A DNA stretch of 64,000 nt from Fragilaria radians (Eukaryota > Bacillariophyta > Fragilariophyceae > Fragilariales > Fragilariaceae), in contig CAAAJI010000021.1 of NCBI GenBank assembly GCA_900642245.1, forward strand, positions 208,038 through 272,037, in the 5' to 3' direction. Numbering within the stretch: the first letter of the stretch is position 1; each line of letters opens with the position of its first letter. The notes under the pieces are model-generated. The model was given only the letters and a program-made list of their open reading frames with translations. It was not told the origin of the DNA and made no database searches. Of this stretch, positions 45,289 through 57,891 are shown in pieces. The translations under genes and the position numbers were made by a program.

Positions 45289-46803
45289 TTAACGGCCAAC
45301 TTGTCGGAAAAAATGGAGTTGTATGGACTTTTTCAACATCATGTTTTGCCTTGTACATGAAAAAAGTAGTTGTACTAGACATTTACAACAGTATTTACAT
45401 CTTCATCTTCTTCATGGTCCTTTACAATACCTGGTACTTGTAATTACTCCTATTACCATTCATAAAGGATCCATTACCACAAAGGATTAGTATCAAAAGG
45501 TTTATAATTTGAATCAAAAATGGGGCGCCAATTCTTAGAGTGCCTTGAATCTCCCGCAATGGTGAATGTATGTCTTCATTAGGTCAACTTTATTGTCAAT
45601 CCTGACTTGCCAATTGCTGTCATTTTACCGAATCGAAATAGACTTTTCGTGTCCTCTTGAAGAGAGTTCAGGCAGCGTCAAATGTCATTGATGAAGCTAA
45701 TTCAGAGCAAACGATTACTCTTTATGTGTAAAAGGATGTAGTGAGGAAGAAAATGATTTGAATCTTCTTCTTTGCGAGAGGAAAAGAAAAATCATGCTAT
45801 AACATGCTGGTGACTCCTTATCAAAGCTTTGGTTAAATGAACACATCACTATTATTGACGTGTCAAGAGCATTGAAGTCAGACAGCATAAATCAAATTTT
45901 GAAATTGTTTATTGAATGCTTAATTCAATTCCAAAAATGAACCATTTGTTTTGCACATGGGAATAATTCTTTCTAACACTATAATCAAAACAAGTACATA
46001 ATGGCTGAACAGCAATATTTGAAGCTTACAATTAAAATCAACAGCAGCTCAATGATGAATCCTAGAAAGACAGTTTCAGCATAGGGATTATAGTTATATT
46101 GTGCAAGAAACCGCTATTATTTAACCAAGATATACGCAATAACAATGTCAATATTGAATAACTCTTTTGAGAAATTTGATAGCTTTGCATATACTGAAAT
46201 TCCTATTGTAAATAATTATTTTGGTTAAATCATGAATGCTACATGGTTCACATGGACGAAACGTTTTGTCTATATATTCATATCCAAACTTTCAGGATCC
46301 AAGGCCCTTCCCGGAAAGCAGAAAAGCCTAAACGTGTGAAGAAATACAGTTACAATTGCATTGAAACGTGCAAAAAGAAGTATTATAAAGCTGGAAAGTA
46401 AACGAATTTATTTTAAAGACCATGTTTATTGGCAAATTGTGATTTCTTTTAAGTATATGTACAATAGACATGATAAAGCATATTGACAAAAGGATGGAAT
46501 CAAGATGCATTCTTCCACACGGTACTTGCTGAAGACTACTGGAATTTAAAACTTAAGTTGAATGGATATAATAACCATCACATAGACAGTCCTTCAATCA
46601 GGTATTTGTGGATTAGGAAACACAAGTATTCACAAAATGGGTTTCTGTATGCTGCTTTGTCAAGGCAGAAACACCCAGATATATGATAAATTAAATTTAT
46701 AAATCGCTTCTAGGAAGAGCAGCCCTACCTTCTTACATAGGGTTCCAGATACGTTTCTTCTGCGGTGTCAAAGGTTGTACAATACACTCATGTTGTTTGC
46801 CAT
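45289..46803. other. Intergenic region upstream of methyltransferase gene
   Basis: AT-rich DNA between two divergent 5' ends. Short frames (45255-45443, 46328-46510, 46483-46686) do not resemble known proteins. An upstream exon of the methyltransferase gene could lie near its right edge but is not identifiable. Confidence 0.4.
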
Positions 46804-47448
46804 ATGAATCCTGTCGTTGCCACCTCTTCAAATGAAGCATCCACTTCAAAATCACTTCTTAATATCCGAAGTATAAACGAGTGGTCGTCACTCTTCTACA
46901 TCGGCGGTGCATCGTTGTTGGGACTTCATTTTGTGGCACTACCTTTTGTTGCGCCAGCATTTCGCAAGTATTGCCTCCCTTATGTCGCTGCAAATGAAAT
47001 CCAACTACGTATGCTGACAAATTCCCTTCGAAAGTATCAAGCAAAACGAGTGGTTGACTTAGGATCTGGAGATGGTGTTGTTTGCATTCATATAGCGCGG
47101 GAGCTTGGAATACCGACAGTGGGTTACGAGTTGAATCCATGGCTGGTAGCATTCTCAAAACTAAGAGCGCAATACAGTGGTGTTGGTCATTTATGCTCCT
47201 TTCACCGGCGAGATTTATTCTCTGCCAATATAGCTAGCGAAGATGGCATTATTCTCTTTGTCGTTCCATCTATGATGGATGCCCTGGAAGCAAAGTTAGA
47301 GCATGAAATGCAGCAAAGTTCAAGGGTATATGCCCTCCGGTTTCCTTTGAATACATGGAAATCAGAGTATTACGAGGCTGGGACACCCACGGGAGGCTAT
47401 AATGTGAATCAGCTCTGGGTATATCGAAATCCCAGGGATAATACTTAG
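46804..47448 (+). CDS. FAM173/ATPSCKMT-type protein lysine methyltransferase
   Basis: The frame is open from a GTG at 46765. The first ATG is at 46804 (MNPVVATSS), giving 214 residues. A membrane segment at about 29-53 (FYIGGASLLGLHFVALPFVA) is followed by the S-adenosylmethionine-binding motif VDLGSGDG (about 84-91) and GYELNPWLVAFSKL (about 107-120). This ELNPWLV signature is characteristic of the FAM173 family. Later blocks are FHRRDLFSA, IILFVVPSMMDALEAKL and RFPLNTW. Human members are mitochondrial inner-membrane enzymes that trimethylate lysines of ATP synthase subunit c or the ADP/ATP carrier. A similar mitochondrial role is inferred here. The short N-terminus is Ser/Thr-rich and only weakly like a presequence. 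The gene is intronless in the window. Confidence 0.85.
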   Translation: MNPVVATSSNEASTSKSLLNIRSINEWSSLFYIGGASLLGLHFVALPFVAPAFRKYCLPYVAANEIQLRMLTNSLRKYQAKRVVDLGSGDGVVCIHIARELGIPTVGYELNPWLVAFSKLRAQYSGVGHLCSFHRRDLFSANIASEDGIILFVVPSMMDALEAKLEHEMQQSSRVYALRFPLNTWKSEYYEAGTPTGGYNVNQLWVYRNPRDNT

Positions 47449-49127
47449 TGAATATCTTTAAGTTTATGCAACATGGTGCCATGGCAAATAATCGTAAAAT
47501 AGTCTTTGTAAATTGACTGTATCAGATGAGTATAAAAGTGTGCCAAACACCATATGACTCATAAATGGAGAGCATTGTTTTATCAGAGAATAGGAGGCTT
47601 ACTTAGCATGTATGACCTGTATTCACACATAACACATATGAAGAATACGGACTGGAAAGTGGACCTTTACTATGTTCACTTCCTAGAAGGAATGGGACAA
47701 GTTCGTGCTTTAAGTAATAATTATAGTCAAAATCGTCATTTGATTCCATTCTATCCGAAACTTGTACCAAAAGTTGATGTTTTCCCAAAGTAAAAATGAG
47801 AATCTCATGGAAAAGGAATATGACTACCGGTAGACTCTGCAGCAACATATTGGTAGGTCAAGCTGGTGACACCACAAATATATTTATTTTACAGTAGTTA
47901 ATCGTCAAGCTACCAGTGATACAAACTCAGTAAATGACATCATGAAACATTTTTGAACCTAAGGACATGGTGAAAGAGTTGTCCCACTTACAAAATGTAC
48001 AACTTAGAGCTATATAACGACAGGGCTGACTTCTATGAACCCATGATTTTTTTACGCAGGGCTTGATTGCAAAACTCAAAAGATGACAAGCTAGAAGCCT
48101 ATTTAGGTTGACATCAGCCACTAATCTGTGCCATGCACAATTATACCATCGCCTCAAAGACCCAAGATCAAAATTCTTTATAAGTCTCAATGAATTTAAT
48201 TATTCCTTACGCAAGGTCACTCTATTTTCCAGTTTTTATACTTTCATTGTGGTGTGTTTTTTTAGGCTTATCTGATAGAACGTGAGAGTAAAGTATGCAG
48301 CAATTTGAGCATTTAACTCAAATGATGTAAAGCACATGCCGGTTGTGAACCCAAACCAAGAACATCAATGATATTTGAAGAATGAGTATGGAAGAAAGAT
48401 AAGTCCCTGTTTGTTGCTCATGGATAATTCCACGCTTCCTCTTTGCAAACTCAATGGCAACATGAATATAAGAAGGAGTTACCAATGCGGAATCAAACTG
48501 AATATTGCCTGCCTAATTCTGGGATACCGGCACAGAGCGAGAGAGAAAGTACTTATGTTGAAGAATTAAGTTTTCACTAGGTGAAAACAAGTAAATTCAA
48601 GAAGGGTGGGGATCAAAATTGAAGCAAAGACTTCAATTTGTGGAGAAAGTTATTTGGATTCTTAACTGATACCAAAAGGGATTACAGCCAAGAAAGGGAG
48701 TCAGCATCCATAAAGTAAAACAAAAAAATTCTCAACATTTCTAGAGTGATTGGAAGAAGGGGAAATATGTCGAGACGCTTGAGGTGATACCAGTTGTATT
48801 ATCGCCAACATTGGTACACAATAAGGCACCAATTGATTACAGGACTGCTTAAGGCAGTAAGATGCTTGAAGGAGCAATTACTCCAATTTCCATTCAATTT
48901 GATTGCACATCAGACAATTTTCAACTCTTCTTGGACTAGGACACAGGGTTTTCATCTATAAATGGTTGGCATGATATTTTGATGATTAAAAAGCATGGCA
49001 TGGGAGAAGTTTACAATTAATTAGATTCATATGGAGAAATTTCATTTCAAAAGGTAAAAGAGAGCGCAAAGGAAGGCATCAATCTTCATAACGGAGCAGC
49101 TCAAGAAAGCTTCACAAAGTATAAACT
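47449..49127. other. Intergenic region leading into copia relic
   Basis: No firm gene. A 79-codon frame at 47554-47793 has no recognisable domain. The right part (from about 48360) may be decayed upstream sequence of the copia element, but I could not identify integrase or gag motifs in it. Confidence 0.35.
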
Positions 49128-49739
49128 GTGATGGAAAAAGGACATTTAAATTGTATACAGAAAGGTTTGAGTCAAAGTAGAGGAAGAGGCATAAGCACCA
49201 GGCTGGAAATTGCACTTGAAGTTGAAGTTGAATCTATGAAACCTAAATATACAGAAATAAATGATGAAAAAGAGTTTGTCAATGGAGAGCACGTCGATCT
49301 TCACGAAACCGGCAAGGTACTGGGCGACGCATGCCACTGAAGTGAATGTTAGTGATAATGAAGACCAAATTAATGAGATATTTAGTCCTGGGAGATTCGA
49401 TGCTTCAACAACCTGCCTTATGCTATGTCTTGGCATAAAGTCAGGAAAGAATCGGATAGAGATCAATTTTTGTCGGCCATGGAAAAAGTGGCGGAAAGTC
49501 ACTGCCAGATGTTTGGGAAATGGTTCACAGGAATGATGTTCCCAAAGGGACCCAGTTACTACCACCAGTATGGGCTATGAAAAGGAATAAGTGTGCTGCA
49601 ACTTATGAAGTGTATAAATGGAATGCTAGGTTGAATGTTGATGTAAATGAAGCAATGGTCTGAATTATTGGGGAACATATTCCCCCTTTGGCCTCATAGA
49701 CAACCATTTAGTTGTTTCTAGTTGTATGTCCTGCTCTAA

Positions 49740-50624
49740 NNNNNNNNNNNNNNNNNNNNNNNNNNNNNNNNNNNNNNNNNNNNNNNNNNNNNNNNNNNNN
49801 NNNNNNNNNNNNNNNNNNNNNNNNNNNNNNNNNNNNNNNNNNNNNNNNNNNNNNNNNNNNNNNNNNNNNNNNNNNNNNNNNNNNNNNNNNNNNNNNNNNN
49901 NNNNNNNNNNNNNNNNNNNNNNNNNNNNNNNNNNNNNNNNNNNNNNNNNNNNNNNNNNNNNNNNNNNNNNNNNNNNNNNNNNNNNNNNNNNNNNNNNNNN
50001 NNNNNNNNNNNNNNNNNNNNNNNNNNNNNNNNNNNNNNNNNNNNNNNNNNNNNNNNNNNNNNNNNNNNNNNNNNNNNNNNNNNNNNNNNNNNNNNNNNNN
50101 NNNNNNNNNNNNNNNNNNNNNNNNNNNNNNNNNNNNNNNNNNNNNNNNNNNNNNNNNNNNNNNNNNNNNNNNNNNNNNNNNNNNNNNNNNNNNNNNNNNN
50201 NNNNNNNNNNNNNNNNNNNNNNNNNNNNNNNNNNNNNNNNNNNNNNNNNNNNNNNNNNNNNNNNNNNNNNNNNNNNNNNNNNNNNNNNNNNNNNNNNNNN
50301 NNNNNNNNNNNNNNNNNNNNNNNNNNNNNNNNNNNNNNNNNNNNNNNNNNNNNNNNNNNNNNNNNNNNNNNNNNNNNNNNNNNNNNNNNNNNNNNNNNNN
50401 NNNNNNNNNNNNNNNNNNNNNNNNNNNNNNNNNNNNNNNNNNNNNNNNNNNNNNNNNNNNNNNNNNNNNNNNNNNNNNNNNNNNNNNNNNNNNNNNNNNN
50501 NNNNNNNNNNNNNNNNNNNNNNNNNNNNNNNNNNNNNNNNNNNNNNNNNNNNNNNNNNNNNNNNNNNNNNNNNNNNNNNNNNNNNNNNNNNNNNNNNNNN
50601 NNNNNNNNNNNNNNNNNNNNNNNN
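49740..50624. other. Assembly gap of 885 N
   Basis: The sequence is all N. Any open frames reported across it are artefacts. The gap lies within repetitive retrotransposon DNA, which explains why it was not assembled. Confidence 0.99.
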
Positions 50625-50700
50625 CTTGTCCATAAGGACAAGTTTGTTATCCATAAGGATAAGTTAGTTTAGACCTTTAACTCTTAATTATTAAAGAGTT
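50625..50700. repeat. Cluster of short hairpins, LTR-like
   Basis: Three inverted repeats occur within 76 bp: CTTGTCC-ATAA-GGACAAG (50625-50642), TTATCC-ATAA-GGATAA (50647-50662), and AACTCTT with AAGAGTT (50679-50700). The first two are near-copies of each other and share the ATAA loop. Confidence 0.7.
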
Positions 50701-51525
50701 GTCCTGCTGTCTTACTTTAGATCCGGTCCTGGATTGTATTACTCTCCATTTATTAGCAATAGTTGTGCCTCACTAAGTTTACCATTATAAACGTGTGGTC
50801 AATATAGAATAGGATAGTTTACATGTAACTATCCATAGGTAGATGATTAAATATAAGGATATGTTAATCCTACTACGATTTACTATGCACTAACGGTACA
50901 GGACGTCTCCATATACCGATACACTCACACATCTCTTAGTTTAAGATATTATTATTAAACTGTTATTGCTTACAACCTATTGTGTTAGGGATTTGCTTCT
51001 TGACCTTAGTCAAGGTAGGTCAAGTCCAATTTAAGGATGGAAAACCAACAAATTTATCTACCTTGTGTTGGCTTACACACAGGCTGAAATAGAATGTGAT
51101 TTATACATGGAAATTCCCCCAAAAAAATTCTTTTTACGTATTGAAGTTAAGCAAACATTTACTTGGTCAGAAACAGGCGGGGCGGGTGTGTAATAAGGTT
51201 GTAGGTAACAAAAGTATGGGTTTAAATCAAAGTGCCTTTGATGAATGTTTTTTCAATTTGTACTCTTATGTTTCTATATTGGTGTGACACTACACTTCGC
51301 CCATTAGCTCTTCACTAGAGCTTCAAGTTTTGTTGTCTAGTTGAGTTTTCACTTGGCAATCAATCAGAAAATACTGATTTATCGATGAAAAGTTTAGCAT
51401 ACCCGAATCCACGAGTACTTTTTGTGTCTATCGAATACTGCTGACATCCGTTTCAAAGTAGCAGGAATACAAATGTAGAATTTGTCCACCCCACAAAAAT
51501 CCTGGAATCAGCACTGAAAATTGAG

Positions 51526-54500
51526 ATGGAACGATATTTGTTACAATCGGATCAAAATCGTACTTTTCTCCCCGCAGATTTTTCAAAAAAACAGAGGGAT
51601 ACGATACGCAAGACATCGCAAGCTCTTGCCCATTCATTGAAGCGATTATTAGATGTGTCGCACGAAGAATCGAAATCAACTGATGATAATTCAATTGACA
51701 TTCAATGGCTAATGGACACACTACGCTCCGTTCCTTCAGATTTAGGACATGTTCATCTTGTACATGCCATCTGGTCAGTTTCAAAGCTGAAGGATGATGC
51801 TCAACAACAAGCTGCTTTATTTGACATTCTCGGAGAAGAAGGCATGGATTCAATGATCCAAATTGCCGAATTCCTTCCAAAGATATCGAAAATTCCCAAA
51901 TCTTCTCTACCCAAAGATGAAAATATTGCGAACTTCAATCCATCGGAAGAGTTCATAGATATCGAGGAAGAACGTCGGCAGTTTTTGGTGCAAGAGGCTC
52001 GTAATGCAGCTCATGTGGCTGCCATTGCTCAAGCTGAAGCAGATGCAGCTACATATGGGGCGAATGTTGGACGTACCACACACACTGTGACTCGGAAATC
52101 TGATCTTCAAGCTCAGAAGACGGCCAAGAAAGCAGCCAAGAAGGCAGAACAGGCTTTGAAAGCCGCCAAAGATGCTGGAGCGATCATCGACGACAAAGAG
52201 TGGATTAATTTGGCAAAGGAAAATTATGCATTTGGGAGTGGGGGATTATTGGGACGTTCCGCAGAAGAGTTGCAGCTATTGCAACAAGCATTACAGCCAG
52301 AAGGAACTCGACAAGTGTATGACAATCGAAGCTTGCCAAATGGTACGCAGAGAGAATTTGGAGAAGGATACGAAAAAGTTACAATCCCTGCTGTTCAGAG
52401 AGATGAGAGTACCTTACATCCAAAGCTTGCCATACTCGATATCATGGATGAAAAATGCGCTAAGGCTTTTAAAGGAACAACTACATTGAATCCAATGCAA
52501 AGTACCGTTTTCGAAGGCGCTTTTCATACTCGAGACAATCTATTAATATGTGCCCCAACGGGGGCTGGAAAGACAAATGTTGCCCTACTGACAATTGTAG
52601 CGCACTTCCGCGATGTCGGCTTAATTCCTGGCTTTGAATCAAGAGGTTTGGAAACAGGGAGAAAAGTAGTATACATCGCTCCCATGAAAGCCCTTGCCCA
52701 AGAAGTAGTTGAAAAATTTCAGTCGATTCTAAAGCCTTCTTTGCAGCTTATTACACGCGAACTGACCGGTGATATGCAGCTAACACGAGCAGAAGCTGAA
52801 TCCGCAAACATCCTTGTAACAACTCCAGAAAAATGGGATGTCGTAACAAGAAAAAGTGGAAATGACGAAAATTCACTTGGCAACCAATGCGGTCTCCTAA
52901 TTATCGATGAAGTTCATCTCTTAGCAGACGAACGTGGAGCTGTTATTGAAAGTGTAGTTGCGAGGCTTCATCGTCTTGTAGAGAGTCGTCAGCGCCAAAT
53001 TCGCATTGTTGGTCTTTCAGCTACACTACCAAACTATCAGGATGTAGCAGACTTTCTTAGGGTGCCTCGTCGGGGTCTATTTTTCTTTGGACCGGAGCAT
53101 CGTCCTGTACCCCTTAAGCAACAGTTTATTGGTGTTCAGGCTCAATCAAATGATCGTCGGCAAAAGGATAACCGAATGAACGACATCTGCTACGAAATAG
53201 TTGTCGACTCTCTAATGCGAGGATACCAAGTCATGGTTTTTGTGCACTCCCGCAAAGGGACTGGAGATACAGCATCTGCCCTTGTAGAGAGGGCATCGGC
53301 TGCGGAGGATCTAGAAAGGCATTTCCTGACCAGAGGTAAGGATGGATATCACGGAGAGGCATACAATCGCTATAAGGATCGAGCGTCAAAATCTCGCAAT
53401 CGGGAAGTCTCTCTTCATTTCGACAACGGTATAGGAATTCATCATGCTGGAATGCTACGCGGTGATCGTAAGTTGACAGAACAAATGTTTTCTGATGGCG
53501 CAATCAAAGTTCTTTGCTGTACAGCGACGTTGGCTTGGGGCATTAATCTACCAGCGCATACAGTTATCGTCAAGGGTACTGATGTATATAGCCCAGAAAA
53601 AGGTGGCATGACTGACCTTAGCATACTCGATGTTCAGCAAATCTTCGGTCGGGCTGGCCGTCCTCAATTCGACTCCAGTGGAGAAGCTACATTAATAACG
53701 ACAGAGAAAGCACTTCCAAGATACCTCGATAAGCTTGTAAATGCAGTACCGATTGAAAGCAATTTCATTAAACAGCTTACTGATCACCTTAACGCGGAGA
53801 TTGTAGGAGGAACGGTGACTAATGTAAAAGAAGCTGTGGAATGGCTGAAGTATACGTATTTGTATATTCGTATGCTCCGTAACCCACTTGCGTATGGCAT
53901 AACCTTGAAACAGCAGGAGGATGACCCTGGCTTAAACATCCGATGTCGTGAATTAATTGTTAATTCAAGCAAAGAGTTGGATAGAAATATGATGATACGA
54001 TACCATGAGCCCTCCGAAAATTTTGGTGTTGTGAAATTAGGGCAAATAGCGGCTCACTTTTACGTTGAAGCTGAAAGCATATCGATCTTTCAAGAAAAGA
54101 TGTCTGACGACACCTCGCTTTCTGATACATCACTTTCTCGGCTCATCTGCTGCGCTTCTGAGTTTGAAAACATTCGAATTCGCCAAGAGGAGTTTGATGA
54201 AATCGACGAAATAATAGCCAAGGCCTGTCCTCTGGCTGTAAACCAACCAGTACACGACTCGGCAGATAAAGCACACGTTCTCTTACAGGCATACATCGCA
54301 AGACATAACATTCGGAGTTTTACTCTCATTTCGGACACAAACTATATCGCCAGCAATGCTGCTCGAGTCGCTAGAGCTGTATTTGAAATGTGCTTAAGTA
54401 AAGGAGACGCAGGCTCTGCAGTCAAGGTCCTTCGCATTGCCAAGAGCATTGATCGAAGAGTTTGGTGGTTTCAGTCTCCATTGCGTCAATTCGAAGGCGA

Positions 54501-57500
54501 GCTAAAGAACCAAATTTTCGTGACTTTGGAAGGAAAGCAATTAGGAGGCACAAATAAAGCGTACGATACCTTCGAATATACTTTGACTCTCATGGATATG
54601 CAACCAGGTGAAGTTGGACAGTTATGCCATTGGAAGCAGGGTGGACAAAAAATTCAGAGTTTGATTCGGATGCTTCCTAACGTTGAGTTGACCTATAACG
54701 TAAAACCTCTAACTAGCTCAATTTTCAAGATCCAAATTACGCTCTTCCCTATTTGGACTTGGAGCTCAAGATGGCACGGAGGGAGCGAATCATTTTGGCT
54801 GTTAATTGAAGACAGTGAGAACAGCCGAATCTATCATCACGAGTACATCACTTTTTCAAGTAGAACTCATCCAGAACCGAGATCTTTTGATGTGACCGCG
54901 CCCGCGTTTAATCCCCCTGATAAGCAATACTACATCCGCCTTATATCTGATAGTTGGGTTGGAGTTGAACAACTTGTTCCAATACCTCTTGAAGATATTA
55001 CATTACCAGATGCTGCTGTGGTGCACACCGACCTGATTGATTTAGTTCCCCTTCCCACTTCAGCCTTACAAAATCCTATATATGAGCAACTTTATGTGAA
55101 ATATGAAACATTCAATCCCATACAAACACAATTGTTTCATGTATTGTACCACTCAGACAATCCAATTTTCCTTGGCGCACCAACTGGGTCAGGAAAGACA
55201 ACAATTGCAGAGCTAGGTATCCTAAGAATGAAGAAAAACCATCCTGACGGTATATGCGTTTACATAGCCCCCTTGAAGTCACTAGCTAGGGAACGCCTTC
55301 GAGAATGGCAGAATAGACTTGGATCAGCACCTTTGAATTGGAGTGTGCTGGAGTTATCTGGTGACACACGCCATGACCAAAAGGCCTTGAATAAGGCTGA
55401 CGTCTTAGTTTGTACTCCAGAAAAGTGGGATTTGATTTCAAGAGGTTGGAAAAACGTGGATGCATATGGGACAAATACCAACGTGACTATAGGTAAGGCT
55501 TTTGTGAGGCGAGTCCGGCTCCTAATTATCGATGAGATTCACCTTTTAGGGGAGGAACGTGGTGCTGTACTTGAAGCCATTGTAAGTCGAACCAGATTGA
55601 TTTCCTCCTACATGCAAACAGACAATACAGCTGCAGAATGGACGAGAATAATTGGACTATCCACTGCGATTGCAAATCCTCATGATTTAGCTGATTGGCT
55701 TGGGATAAAAACGAAAGGGAATACAATAGATGTAAATCGTGGACTTTACAATTTCAGAGCTTCAGTGCGGCCGATTCCCATGAAGGTTCATGTACAGGCA
55801 TTTTCTGGAAAGCATTATTGTGCTAGGATGGCTACAATGAATAAGCCATGCTATGCAGCAATCAAAGTGCACTCTCCAAATCAACCTACTTTAATTTTTG
55901 TTGCTTCTAGAAGGCAAACTCGACTCACAGCTTTGGATATTATCAGTTACGCAGCTGCCGATGAAAAATCAAAAATATTCCTCGGATGCAGTGAAGATTA
56001 TATAGAATCAGTTGCTGAAACTATTAAAGATGAGGCGCTTCGTCACACGATAACTTTTGGAATCGGCATACACCATGCAGGACTATCTTCACATGATAGG
56101 GACATCGTTGAAAGACTTTTTCTTAATTCAGATATCAAAGTCTTAGTAGCAACTGCAACATTGGCATGGGGAGTTAATCTTCCTGCTCATTTCGTAATTG
56201 TCAAAGGCACTGAGTATTTTGATAGTAAATCATCGAGGTATGTCGACTACCCTTTGACTGATGTACTTCAAATGATTGGCCGAGCTGGTCGTCCAGGATT
56301 CGATACAAAAGGAGTTGCAGTAGTCATGATGACAGAAGACAAGAAAGATTATTACAAAAAATTCTTGTACCATCCGTCGCCTATTGAATCTTGTCTTAAT
56401 GAAAAAATGTGCGAAAATATTAATGCCGAAATTTCCATTGGAACTGTAAATTCAATTGTCGATGCTGTGGGATACTTGACATGGACGTTCTTTTCTAGGA
56501 GGGTTAAAGCAAACCCTTCGTATTATGGAGCAAAGGTAAAAAACGATTCGGACCTTGAATCCTTTTTCCTCGAAATTGTGCTTGATACCTTAGACAAGCT
56601 CAAAGACCATGGATGTGTGACAATTGAGCAAGGCGAGGGTGCTGCAAGAATGGTGAAGCCCACTGTATTGGGTCGGTGTGCGTCTAACTATTACCTGTTG
56701 TATAGAACTCCGAAGCAAATGGAGTTTGGCATTAACGAAGGAAGAAAACTTATCCAGCGTGCTTTCGAACAATCTGGTTCGCCAAGCCCTGAGGCCTCGA
56801 AAGTTTTAGCTCCTTTCAAGCAAATTGAGTCTCTTGATGAAATTTCAGTGGCGTGGATACTCTATTCGATAGCTAATACGCATGAATTCAATGAGCTCCC
56901 TGTAAGGCATAACGAAGACCAATTAAATGCTGAACTTAGTCATGATGTACGGTGGGGTCCTGACATTTCATCTGTACTTTACCCTAACCACAAAAGCTCG
57001 AGCAACATAAGCAGTGATGTCATGTCTGATCCACACACAAAGTAAGTTGCGCTTTTCTTAACCAACTGTCAAAGAAACAATCGCTAACTTTCATTCAGAT
57101 GTTTCCTTTTATTACAAGCATATATAGAACGCAAACCACTTCCGATAAGCGACTATATCAACGATACATCAACTGTCATGGATCAGATTCCTCGTTTAAT
57201 TGCCGCGATGTGTTATATTGCAGCACAAGACAATACAGGTGGATGGATCTTTGATCTCATGTGCCAGTTCTCTAAAGTGAGACAAATTGTATCCACAAGA
57301 ACATCTGTTACGGACCATGATTTATCGTTTCTTCCAGGATTTTCACCGGATGTATTGGAAAGGCTTCGAAGAAATGCGACATCTCAGAACTTTCAGCATC
57401 CGACAGTCTGGTCTCTTAGATCCATATCAAGACTCGCGGCAACGACACAGCTAAAAAAACTTGTCTCAAAGGGAGGAAAGCAAGTCAATATTGATTCATT

Positions 57501-57891
57501 AGTCAACTCTTTGTTCTCGCTGCCATTAATCGTTGTTAATGAGGCAAATATCACACATGAAGTGGAAAAATCGTCTTTTAAAAGTATCGGTAAGCTACAT
57601 CTCAATCTTTCAGTCGAAAAAGCAGGGCAGAAGAACCACAAGGATGATAGATTTTCACTGACAGGAGTGTCGTTAGTCCTCGGAACGCCTTGCAGTAGGC
57701 GTTTACTTGCATTTCGCTCTGTTAGCATCCACAGTCATCAAGAAACATCAAAAGAGCTTGAATTAAAATTTGACTGGGAAGCAGCAAATGCTGACTTTTC
57801 TGAAGATTGTAAATTCGTACTGTTGAGAATAATGTTTGATGAAATTCGGGGGCTTGATGGTGAGATTGCCATACCGCTTCGCGTTACTTAA
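51526..57891 (+). CDS. ASCC3: ASCC3/Slh1-type tandem Ski2-like helicase
   Basis: Two exons, 51526-57041 and 57099-57891, are joined in phase 2 over a 57-nt intron to give 2,102 residues, close to the family's usual length. Two helicase cassettes are present, each followed by a Sec63-like domain. Cassette 1 has APTGAGKT (about 342-349), DEVH (about 460) and GLSATLP (about 496). Cassette 2 has GAPTGSGKT (about 1216-1224), DEIH (about 1334) and GLSTAIA. Both ATP sites look intact, which favours ASCC3 over the spliceosomal Brr2, whose second cassette is usually degenerate. The phrases ESRQRQIRIVGLSATLPNY and HYCARMATMNKP also fit ASCC3. ASCC3/Slh1 is a 3'-5' helicase that splits collided ribosomes in quality control and supports alkylation repair. 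An N-terminal helical region (1-300) includes an Ala/Lys-rich helix. The ATG at 51526 follows the copia relic by about 240 bp. Confidence 0.92.
57042..57098 (+). other. Intron of ASCC3-like gene
   Basis: This 57-nt intron has a GTAAGT donor and a TTCATTCAG acceptor. It joins DPHTK to CFLLLQAYIERKPLPISDY in phase 2. The family-typical LLQAxxxRxPLPISDY block is restored only after splicing. Confidence 0.9.

Larger units (their letters stand above)
49687..50995. mobile_element. Probable nested LTR-like insertion inside the copia pol
   Basis: This is the non-coding DNA between the two halves of the copia reverse transcriptase relic. The readable part (50625-50995) has short hairpins (TTGTCC/GGACAA, TTATCC/GGATAA, AACTCTT/AAGAGTT) and no coding potential, as in a long terminal repeat. 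Exact ends and a target duplication cannot be set, because most of the insert is N. It may be a solo LTR or a larger element collapsed in assembly. Confidence 0.45.
49128..51290 (+). mobile_element. Decayed Ty1/copia retrotransposon pol, interrupted by another insertion
   Basis: Start of the reverse transcriptase domain: VHRNDVPKGTQLLPPVWAMK and YEVYKWNARLNV at 49520-49640, then GLNYWGTYSP at 49657-49683 after a frame change. The next expected block appears only at 51035 onward: GWKTNKF, then VLAYTQAEIECDLYMEIP at 51065-51118, then LGQKQAGRVCNKV and SAFDECFF at 51150-51260 in another frame. In an intact element these blocks are roughly 40 codons apart. Here about 1.3 kb intervenes, including the 885-N gap, so another sequence has been inserted. 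The left limit is uncertain; 49128-49500 contains linker-like coding relics. Multiple frame changes make it inactive. Confidence 0.75.

Noticed and set aside
49665..50667. Open frames of about 300 codons on both strands
   Set aside because: They consist of N translated as X across the assembly gap and carry no information.
51526..57891. Identity as the spliceosomal helicase Brr2
   Set aside because: The second cassette keeps intact Walker A and DEIH motifs, and several phrases match ASCC3 better. Phylogeny would settle it.
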